Source: Clostridia bacterium (GTDB lineage: Bacteria; Bacillota; Clostridia; Christensenellales; Aristaeellaceae). From it: 54,382 bases of DNA. The notes below the pieces were generated by a model. It was not told where the DNA came from. It worked only from the letters and a program-made list of their open reading frames with translations, and did no database searches. Positions 48,140 to 54,382 of the stretch are shown in pieces; within the stretch, counting starts at the first letter, position 1, and the number at the start of each line of letters is the position of its first letter. The stretch lies in NCBI GenBank assembly GCA_017448975.1, contig JAFSKN010000009.1:1-54382 (forward strand), in the 5' to 3' direction. Made by a program: the position numbers and the translations under genes.

Positions 48140-51093
48140 CCAAGGTGAAACTGGCTGAAGCCACAAAGGAAATCAATCAGCAGGCGGGCACAATTCTGGA
48201 AGAAGCCGCGCGCATCCGGAGGAGTCTGGAGGGCGTGCTGGGTATGCTGCGCAAGCAGGAAGCCAAATTCCAGCGGGAAGAGGAAGAAGAAAAGGCCCGT
48301 AAGCGCCAGGAGGAACAGGCGGAGCTTGCGAAACAGCACACCAAAGCCTGGACGATGCCCGATGAGGATGAACCGGCAGCCCCTGCCGCCATCGAATCGG
48401 ATCGGAGCGAAGAAAAGGCGGCTGCTGAACCAGCGCCTGTAAAGACGCCCGAACCGGTGAAAGAGAAGAAGGAAGAAAAACAGGAGCCTGCGCCCGAGCC
48501 CGCGCCCAAGCCGCAGCCCGAGGCGGAGAAGCCTGAGGAGAAGCCCGCTCCTGCCGCTCCCGCCGCGAAAGCGGAAGCGCCCAAGCAGGAAAAGCCCGCC
48601 GAAGCGAAGCCCGCTCCGGCGAAGCCTGCGGAAGCCAAACCAGCCCCCGCGCCCGCAGCCCGGCCCGTGCCCGCGCAGCCCCAGCGGCCTGCCGGTCAGG
48701 GCGGCGCGGCCCGTCCCGCTGGCGCACAGGGCCAGCCCAGACCCCAGGGACAGTATGGCCGTCCCGTTGGCGGGCAGGGCCAGCCCTTTAACCGTCCCGC
48801 CGGCGGCGCACAGGGTCAGCCTTTCAGCCGTCCTGTGAATGCCCAGCAGGGCCAGGGCGGCGCGCGTCCCGCCGGCGCTCCCTATGCCCGTCCGGCTGGC
48901 GGCGCGCCTTACGGCCGTCCCGCCGGCGGCGCACAGGGCCAGCCCTTTAACCGTCCCGCCGGCGGCGCTCAGGGTCAGCCTTTTAACCGCCCTGCCGGCG
49001 GCCAGGGCCAGCAACCCTTTAACCGTTCCGGCGTCTCCGGCGGTGGGCCGCGTCCCGCTGGCGGCGCCCGGCCCCAGGGCGGCGGCTCCCGTCCCGCTGG
49101 CGGCGGCCGCAGCCGCGGCCCGGAACTGCCCCCTGTGGTGGAAAAGGAACGGGTCAGCAACTACGATCCCAACAAGAAGCAATATATCCGGCAGCATGAC
49201 CCGGAGCATGTGGCGAAGAACCGCAAGCAATTGCAGAAGGAAGCTTTCCCCGGCTACGACGACGAAACCGTGCGCGGCGGCAAGAAGGCCCGCAGCAATA
49301 AGAAGCAGCTTTCCGCCCAGCGGATGATGGCCCCCATCAAGATCGAAAAGGCCTTCATGACGGCGGAAACCATCACGGTCAAGGACCTGACCGAGCGCAT
49401 CGGCAAGCCCGCCGGCGAAATCTTAAAGAAGCTCCTGATGCTGGGCATCATGAGCAACATCAACTCCGAGCTGGATTACGATACCGCTTCCCTGGTCTGC
49501 TCCGAATTCGGGGTGGAGCTGGAAAAGAAGCTGGATAAAACGGCGGAGGACGCCCTTTCCGAAATCGACGTGGAGGATTCCGAAGAAGATCTCCAGCCCC
49601 GTCCTCCCGTCATCACCATCATGGGCCACGTGGACCACGGCAAAACGTCCCTGCTGGACTACATCCGCAAGGCCCACGTCACCGCCACCGAGGCGGGCGG
49701 CATCACCCAGCATATCGGCGCTTACACCGTCAAGCTCAACGGACGCCAGATCACTTTCCTGGATACCCCCGGCCACGAAGCCTTCACCGCCATGCGTATG
49801 CGCGGCGCCCAGGCTACGGACATCGCCGTGCTGGTGGTGGCGGCGGACGACGGCGTCATGCCCCAGACCATCGAAGCCATCAACCACGCCAAGGCCGCCA
49901 ATGTGCCCATTGTGGTCGCCATCAACAAGATGGATAAGCCCGGCGCCAACGCTGACCGCATCATGCAGGACCTGACCAAGTACGAACTGGTGCCCGAAGA
50001 CTGGGGCGGCGATACCATCATGGTGCCCGTCAGCGCCATCACCGGCGACGGCGTGGACGACCTGCTGGAAATGATCCTGCTGCAGGCCGATACCATGGAG
50101 CTTCGCGCCAACCCCGACCGCATGGCCAAGGGCGTCATCATCGAAGCCAAGCTGGATAAGTCCCGGGGCCCCCTGGCCACCGTGCTGCTCCAGAACGGCA
50201 CCCTGAAAATTGGCGACAACATCGTGGCAGGCATGGCCTCCGGCCGCGTCCGCGCCATGGTGAACGACCGGGGCGAGCGCGTGCAGAGCGCAGGCCCCTC
50301 CACCCCCGTGGAAATCTCCGGCTTTAATGAAGTGCCCCTGGCGGGCGATGAAATGTTCGCCGTGGCGGACGACCACCTGAGCCGTCAGGTGGCCCAGGAA
50401 CGCCGCGACAAGGTGAAGGCCGCCCGGGTCAACACCACCAAGGTGAGCCTGGACAATCTGTTCGCGGGCATCGCCGAGGGCAAGGTGCAGAACCTGAACA
50501 TCATCATCAAGGCCGACGTGCAGGGCAGCGTGGAAGCCGTGAAGCAGGCGTTGGAAAAGCTGTCCAACGACGAAGTGAAGGTGCGCGTGCTGCATAGCGC
50601 CGTGGGCGCCGTCACCCAGGACGACGTGAACCTGGCCTCCGCTTTCAACGCCATCATCATCGGCTTCAATATCCGCCCCGATGCCACCGCCCGGGACGCC
50701 GCCGAGCGCGAGGGCGTGGACATCCGCCTGTACCGCATCATCTATCAGGCCATCGAGGACGTGGAAAAGGCCATGAAGGGCCTGCTGGCGCCCGAATTCA
50801 AGGAAAACCTGCTGGGCCACGCCCAGGTGCGCAGTACCTTCAAGATCACCGGCGCGGGCACCATCGCGGGCTGCTACGTCACCGACGGCAAGGTGCAGCG
50901 CAACGCCTCCGTGCGCCTGCTGCGCGACAACGTGGTGGTGTTCGAGGGCAAGCTTTCCTCCCTCCGCCGCTTCAAGGACGACGTGAAGGAAGTGGCCTCC
51001 GGCTACGAGTGCGGCGTGGGCCTGGAAAACTACAACGACGTCAAGGAAGGCGACGTTGTGGAATGCTTCGTGATGGAAGAAATTGAGAGATAA
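48136..51093 (+). CDS. infB: Translation initiation factor IF-2
   Basis: A 985-residue GTPase that places initiator tRNA on the 30S subunit. The start at 48136 overlaps ylxQ. The first ~350 residues are intrinsically disordered: Lys/Glu/Ala/Pro-rich to about 180, then Gly/Arg/Pro/Gln-rich repeats (about 185-330) built from units like [13 protein letters not shown] short IF2N domain (about 405-455) follows. The G domain has GHVDHGKT (about 496), DTPGHE and NKMDKP, followed by domains II, III and IV with the tRNA-binding C terminus. Length is large for Bacillota because of the repeat region. A 145-base gap with hairpins separates it from rbfA. Confidence 0.97.
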   Translation: MTKVKLAEATKEINQQAGTILEEAARIRRSLEGVLGMLRKQEAKFQREEEEEKARKRQEEQAELAKQHTKAWTMPDEDEPAAPAAIESDRSEEKAAAEPAPVKTPEPVKEKKEEKQEPAPEPAPKPQPEAEKPEEKPAPAAPAAKAEAPKQEKPAEAKPAPAKPAEAKPAPAPAARPVPAQPQRPAGQGGAARPAGAQGQPRPQGQYGRPVGGQGQPFNRPAGGAQGQPFSRPVNAQQGQGGARPAGAPYARPAGGAPYGRPAGGAQGQPFNRPAGGAQGQPFNRPAGGQGQQPFNRSGVSGGGPRPAGGARPQGGGSRPAGGGRSRGPELPPVVEKERVSNYDPNKKQYIRQHDPEHVAKNRKQLQKEAFPGYDDETVRGGKKARSNKKQLSAQRMMAPIKIEKAFMTAETITVKDLTERIGKPAGEILKKLLMLGIMSNINSELDYDTASLVCSEFGVELEKKLDKTAEDALSEIDVEDSEEDLQPRPPVITIMGHVDHGKTSLLDYIRKAHVTATEAGGITQHIGAYTVKLNGRQITFLDTPGHEAFTAMRMRGAQATDIAVLVVAADDGVMPQTIEAINHAKAANVPIVVAINKMDKPGANADRIMQDLTKYELVPEDWGGDTIMVPVSAITGDGVDDLLEMILLQADTMELRANPDRMAKGVIIEAKLDKSRGPLATVLLQNGTLKIGDNIVAGMASGRVRAMVNDRGERVQSAGPSTPVEISGFNEVPLAGDEMFAVADDHLSRQVAQERRDKVKAARVNTTKVSLDNLFAGIAEGKVQNLNIIIKADVQGSVEAVKQALEKLSNDEVKVRVLHSAVGAVTQDDVNLASAFNAIIIGFNIRPDATARDAAEREGVDIRLYRIIYQAIEDVEKAMKGLLAPEFKENLLGHAQVRSTFKITGAGTIAGCYVTDGKVQRNASVRLLRDNVVVFEGKLSSLRRFKDDVKEVASGYECGVGLENYNDVKEGDVVECFVMEEIER
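48690..49125 (+). repeat. Imperfect tandem repeats within infB
   Basis: Degenerate ~36-base units coding [21 protein letters not shown] and similar. The clearest consecutive copies lie at about 48920-49025. They are coding repeats of the IF-2 disordered linker, prone to expansion or contraction. Confidence 0.8.
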
Positions 51094-51102
51094 TGGGAAA
51101 TG

Positions 51103-51178
51103 GCGGGAAACCTTTCGTTCCGGAGAAAGAAAGGTTTCCCGCACCCTTCCAAAGAAAGCCTTCCTCGGGATGGAAGGG
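51103..51178 (+). promoter_or_regulatory. Two hairpins between infB and rbfA
   Basis: GCGGGAAACCTTTC (51103-51116) pairs perfectly with 51129-51142 (14 bp), and CCCTTCCA (51144-51151) pairs with TGGAAGGG (51171-51178). There is no T-run, so they look like processing or partial-attenuation sites rather than a full terminator. Confidence 0.55.
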
Positions 51179-51238
51179 GAAAGCTATTTTGTTTCTTGCT
51201 TCCCCGTGGAAGGCTTGAACATTTGAAAGGAAAAAACA

Positions 51239-51616
51239 TTGAGCAGTTTTCGCATTGACCGCATTTCAGAAGAATGCCGCCACGCCATCGACGCCATCAT
51301 CCGGGAGATGAACGACCCCCGCATCACCGGCACCTATGCCGTCACCCGGGCGGATGTGACCCGCGATTTGCGCTGGGCCAAGGTGTACGTCAGCGTCCTG
51401 GAGAACGATAAGGCGGACGACATGATCAAGGCGCTGAAAAAGGCCGCCGGGTTCATCCGCCACGAATTGGGGGCGCGGGTAGACCTGCGCTACACCCCGG
51501 AGCTTTTATTTGAACGGGACCGCAACATCGCCTATGGCGCGCATATCGCCCAGGTGCTGAAAGAAGTGGCCCCTGCCAGAGAGGAAGAAGAAAATGACGA
51601 TGGCGCAGAAGCATGA
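51239..51616 (+). CDS. rbfA: Ribosome-binding factor A (TTG start)
   Basis: A 125-residue RbfA for 16S rRNA 5'-end maturation and cold adaptation: FRIDRISEECRHAIDAIIRE, then DPRITGTYAVTRADVTRDLR, KVYVSVLE and LRYTPELLFERDRNI, the KH-type fold. The apparent start is TTG at 51239 after GAAAGGAAAA; no in-frame ATG gives the full N terminus. An acidic C-terminal tail overlaps the start of the DHH gene by 23 bases. Confidence 0.93.
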   Translation: MSSFRIDRISEECRHAIDAIIREMNDPRITGTYAVTRADVTRDLRWAKVYVSVLENDKADDMIKALKKAAGFIRHELGARVDLRYTPELLFERDRNIAYGAHIAQVLKEVAPAREEEENDDGAEA

Positions 51617-52586
51617 TTTCTGCCCTGAAATGCTGTCCGCGCTGCTGAATGCGAACAGCATTTTGTTATGTACCCATGCGCAGCCGGACGGGGACGCCAT
51701 CGGCTCCACCCTGGCCATGGGCTTGGGGCTGCGTTTCCTGGGAAAAGAAGTGACCCTGCTGGACGCCGACCCGGTCCCGGCGCAGATGCGCTTCCTGCCC
51801 GGCGCGGATGATTTCGTCCAGCCGGACGCCATACAGGGCAAAGCCTTTGACGCGTCTTTAGCCATTGACACCGCCACCGTGGAGCTTTTAGGCAGCAGCA
51901 AGGACGCATTTTTTGCCGCGCCTGTCACGCTGGTGATGGATCACCACCCGGACAATCCCCGCTATGCCATGCATAATGTGGTGGACGGCAAGGCTTCGGC
52001 GGCGGGCTGTTTGGTTTACAGATGTTTAAAGGCGTTGGGTGTTTCCCTGAACCCGAACATCGCCGCCTGTCTGTACTGTGCCCTCAGTACGGACACGGGC
52101 AATTTCCGCTTTCAGAATACCAACGCCGAAACCTTTTCCATCATGGCAGAATTGATGGAAGCGGGGCTTGATTTGCCCACTGCCGCCCGTCCCCTGCATC
52201 AGCTTCGGGAGGAACCTCAAGCGCGGCTGCTGGGCCGGGCACTGGCTTCCCTGAAGCTTTTTGCGGGGGGAAAATGCGCCTGCATGCGGCTGACCCAAGC
52301 GGATTATCGGGCCGCTCACGCCCTGCCGGAGCACAATACAAACATCGTGAATTACGCCCTGGATATCCCCGGCGTGGAAATGGCCTTTTTAGCCGAAGAA
52401 CGGGAAAACGGGCAGGTGAAAGCCAGCCTGCGGGCGCTGCCGCCCTGGAACGTGGCGGAAATCGCTAAAGCCTTCGGGGGCGGGGGTCACAAGCTGGCCG
52501 CCGGGCTGCGGCTTCCCGGCACGCTGGACGGGCTGTGCGGTGCGCTGGAAGAAAAAATGCTGCTTTTGGTTGAGGGTCAGCCATGA
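51594..52586 (+). CDS. nrnA: DHH-family phosphoesterase (NrnA-like nanoRNase/pAp phosphatase)
   Basis: A 330-residue DHH/DHHA1 enzyme that degrades oligoribonucleotides and dephosphorylates pAp. Motifs: CTHAQPDGDAIGSTLAMGLG (motif I), LAIDTAT (II), VMDHHPDNPRY (the DHH triad), LYCALSTDTGNFRFQNTNAE, and the C-terminal FGGGGHKLAAGLRLPG of DHHA1. All metal ligands are present. It overlaps rbfA at its start and truB at its end (ATGA). Confidence 0.93.
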   Translation: MTMAQKHDFCPEMLSALLNANSILLCTHAQPDGDAIGSTLAMGLGLRFLGKEVTLLDADPVPAQMRFLPGADDFVQPDAIQGKAFDASLAIDTATVELLGSSKDAFFAAPVTLVMDHHPDNPRYAMHNVVDGKASAAGCLVYRCLKALGVSLNPNIAACLYCALSTDTGNFRFQNTNAETFSIMAELMEAGLDLPTAARPLHQLREEPQARLLGRALASLKLFAGGKCACMRLTQADYRAAHALPEHNTNIVNYALDIPGVEMAFLAEERENGQVKASLRALPPWNVAEIAKAFGGGGHKLAAGLRLPGTLDGLCGALEEKMLLLVEGQP

Positions 52587-53455
52587 ACGGATTCATCAAT
52601 CTTTTGAAACCCCCCGGCATGTCCTCCGGCGCGGCTGTTGCTATCGTGAAACGCCTGTCCAAGGAACGGGTGGGCCACGCGGGCACCTTAGACCCCGAAG
52701 CAGCCGGTGTGCTGCCCATCATGGTGGGCAGGGCAACGCGGCTTTTGGACTGCTTTCCCGATCACAGCAAAAGCTACGTAGCCGAAATCGCTTTCGCCGG
52801 GGCCACGGACACCCAGGACGCCCAGGGGACGGTCATCGATCCGAAGCAAAGGGTGCCGGAACGGGAAGAAATCTTAGCTGTTCTGGAACAGTTTCGGGGA
52901 ACCATCATGCAGCGCCCCCCGGCCTATTCCGCCCTGAAAAAGGATGGCGTGCCCTTGTACGCCCTGGCCCGGCAGGGAAAAGCGGTGGAAACCCAGGCTC
53001 GGGAAACCATCATCAACCGTTTGGAATTGGGGGAAAGAACGGGAGAGGACGGTTATATGCTGTCCATTGACTGCGGCAGCGGCACCTATATCCGCACCCT
53101 GTGCCATGATATCGGTCAAGCGCTCAACGCCCCAGCCCATATGCGCTTTCTGCTGCGCACCCGCCACGGGGCTTTCTCTATCGAAAATGCCGTGACCGTG
53201 GAGGAAATCATGGAAGCGGACAGCCTGGAAAAGTATCTTTTGCCCTTGGATTTTCCCTTGGGCGCGCTGCCCGCGCTGCAATTGCCGGAAAGCTATTGGA
53301 AGATAGGGCGGAACGGGGGAAAGCTGCCCGCCGCTTTGCTGCCGCAGCTGGACGAAAAGGAACGCTGCCGCATTTACGCAAATGAAGAACTATTGGGCGT
53401 CGCCCACCGGGACGGGGACATCCTGCGCTTCGACGTAGGCTTGACGGGAGGATAA
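52583..53455 (+). CDS. truB: tRNA pseudouridine55 synthase TruB
   Basis: A 290-residue synthase that makes the T-loop pseudouridine. MNGFINLLKPPGMSSGAAVA, then VGHAGTLDPEAAGVLPIMVG with the catalytic Asp37, the GTIMQRPPAYSALKKDGVPL thumb region and CGSGTYIRTLCHDIGQ. Full length, with a C-terminal extension resembling a reduced PUA region. Starts within the nrnA stop (ATGA). Confidence 0.95.
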   Translation: MNGFINLLKPPGMSSGAAVAIVKRLSKERVGHAGTLDPEAAGVLPIMVGRATRLLDCFPDHSKSYVAEIAFAGATDTQDAQGTVIDPKQRVPEREEILAVLEQFRGTIMQRPPAYSALKKDGVPLYALARQGKAVETQARETIINRLELGERTGEDGYMLSIDCGSGTYIRTLCHDIGQALNAPAHMRFLLRTRHGAFSIENAVTVEEIMEADSLEKYLLPLDFPLGALPALQLPESYWKIGRNGGKLPAALLPQLDEKERCRIYANEELLGVAHRDGDILRFDVGLTGG

Positions 53456-53458
53456 AAA

Positions 53459-54250
53459 ATGGAGACACGGGAACAATTATCCAAAATCCGCTGCTTTCTG
53501 CTGGATATGGACGGCACCTTCTACTTGGGAAATCAATTGATCGACGGTTCCCTGGATTTTCTGGACGCGCTGAAACGCACAGGACGGCAATGCCTGTTCC
53601 TCACCAACAATTCTTCCAAATCGGCGTCCTTTTACAAGGAAAAGCTGAAAAAGATGGGCGTTCCCGAGGAATTCCGCAACGTGCTCACCAGCGGTCAGGC
53701 CACGGCCCGGTACGTGACCGCCCGTTTTCCCGGGAAAAAGGCATTCCTGCTGGCAAACGCCATCGAAACAGAGGAAATGAAAGCCCTTGGCGTGGAAATC
53801 GATCAGGAGAACCCGGATTACGTGCTCATCGCCTTTGATACCGAGCTGGACTACAAAAAAATGACCATGCTCTGCGATCACGTACGGGCGGGCCTGCCCT
53901 ACATCGCCACCCACCCGGATTTCAACTGCCCTACGGAAACGGGCTTCATTCCCGACATCGGGGCCACCATCGCCTATGTGAAGGCCAGCACGGGCAGGGA
54001 ACCGGACGTGATCATCGGCAAGCCAAACAGCGGCATTGTGGAAGAAACCCTGCGGGTGACGGGCCTGCAAAAGGAAGAAATGGCCATGGTGGGGGACAGG
54101 CTGTATACCGACATTGCCACCGGCGTGAATTTCGGCATGCTGTCCATCCTGGTCATGAGCGGGGAAACCACCGCCCAAATGGCTGCGGAATCGCCCATTA
54201 AACCGGGGCTGACCTTCGGGCGGCTTGCGGATATGATTGAATATTTGTGA
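53459..54250 (+). CDS. HAD-IIA phosphatase (NagD-like)
   Basis: A 263-residue subfamily-IIA HAD hydrolase: FLLDMDGTFYLGNQLIDGSL (nucleophile Asp16, acid Asp18), LFLTNNSSKSASFYKEKLKK (motif II), IIGKPNSGIVEETL (Lys of motif III) and AMVGDRLYTDIATG (motif IV). It resembles NagD/phosphoglycolate-phosphatase-type enzymes acting on small phosphates. It sits three bases after truB, where ribF is commonly found in Bacillota. Substrate unknown. Confidence 0.9.
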   Translation: METREQLSKIRCFLLDMDGTFYLGNQLIDGSLDFLDALKRTGRQCLFLTNNSSKSASFYKEKLKKMGVPEEFRNVLTSGQATARYVTARFPGKKAFLLANAIETEEMKALGVEIDQENPDYVLIAFDTELDYKKMTMLCDHVRAGLPYIATHPDFNCPTETGFIPDIGATIAYVKASTGREPDVIIGKPNSGIVEETLRVTGLQKEEMAMVGDRLYTDIATGVNFGMLSILVMSGETTAQMAAESPIKPGLTFGRLADMIEYL

Positions 54251-54267
54251 AGCTGTGAAAGAACGCT

Positions 54268-54381
54268 TTAAGTCAGCAATGAAACGAGGCAGGGGGCTTC
54301 TTCCATCCGCAGCCTCAATCTGCGCAACTCCTTCGGAGATTGCTTGTTTCGGCTGATCTCACCGCCGATGAAATTCCCGCC
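54268..54381 (-). CDS. Partial gene at the right edge, unknown
   Basis: On the minus strand an open frame enters from beyond the window and ends at TAA 54270-54268. The visible 37 residues read GGNFIGGEISRNKQSPKELR and then RLRLRMEEAPCLVSLLT, a basic helix-like segment. I do not recognise it, and so short a stretch could be a chance frame; the position convergent to the HAD gene is reasonable for a real gene end. Confidence 0.35.
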   Translation of the reverse strand, partial: GGNFIGGEISRNKQSPKELRRLRLRMEEAPCLVSLLT

Positions 54382-54382
54382 A

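Noticed and set aside
48690-49125. CRISPR-like array
   Set aside because: The repeats are in-frame coding repeats of IF-2 with no unique spacers of constant length.
47962-49230. A 422-codon open frame on the minus strand, Gly/Arg/Leu-rich
   Set aside because: It is antisense to ylxQ and the repeat-rich start of infB; its length comes from the GC-rich repeats, and it has no ribosome site or recognisable domain.

Overview
The window looks like chromosome of an anaerobic member of the Clostridia (Bacillota), probably a gut or rumen lineage. The evidence is the rimP-nusA-ylxR-ylxQ-infB-rbfA-nrnA-truB order, DUF1836, DUF6062, DRTGG and GerMN proteins, a DtxR/MntR-type regulator, a [FeFe]-hydrogenase-like protein, Shine-Dalgarno sites of AGGAGG type and sigma-A-like promoters with 17-bp spacers. 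Most of it is GC-rich with strong C/G preference at third codon positions; the first 8.3 kb is visibly less so and reads as an accessory region. No rRNA, tRNA or CRISPR array was seen. The genus cannot be named from sequence reading alone.

Layout. 1-6.2 kb: three tandem secreted type-B carboxylesterases; the first and third are a recent 1.8-kb direct duplication, with a divergent paralogue and a 218-bp MITE-like folded element between them. 6.2-8.3 kb: an accessory scrap-yard holding the tail of a large serine recombinase, a small XRE repressor, an unknown protein with an in-frame amber codon near its start, a 40-residue EF-hand-like microprotein and the tail of a type I restriction HsdS subunit. 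8.3-14.4 kb: carbohydrate locus with a membrane AraC-type sensor/regulator, a GH127-like glycosidase and a convergent GH36 alpha-galactosidase. 14.4-19.4 kb: a small basic protein, a hydrogenase-like/HATPase/DRTGG operon, a DtxR-type regulator, a glycosyltransferase and a DegV protein. 19.5-25.4 kb: DUF1836 protein, a peptidoglycan-binding lipoprotein, a HAD phosphatase, two adjacent EstA-type esterases, a sugar isomerase-like protein, and a small GG-leader peptide gene whose frame continues past a UGA into a classical zinc-finger pattern. 25.5-34 kb: argH, dnaX, membrane and SPOR proteins, a DUF6062 protein and two GerMN lipoproteins. 34-39.9 kb: a purine-salvage operon (xpt plus a BMP-type nucleoside ABC transporter). 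40-44.7 kb: three secreted proteins of unknown function. 44.7-54.3 kb: an alpha/beta hydrolase, then the rimP-to-truB translation operon ending in a HAD-IIA phosphatase, and a partial gene at the right edge.

The genes that clearly work together are: xpt with its importer (purine or nucleoside uptake and salvage); the AraC sensor with the two glycosidases (plant polysaccharide side-chain use); the hydrogenase-like protein with its HATPase and DRTGG partners (probable redox or H2 sensing); and the nusA-infB operon (transcription termination and translation initiation). The observations most worth following are the GG-leader/zinc-finger peptide with an internal UGA (25195-25431), the MITE-like element (2011-2228), and the XRE / amber-containing protein / EF-hand microprotein cassette (6750-8064).
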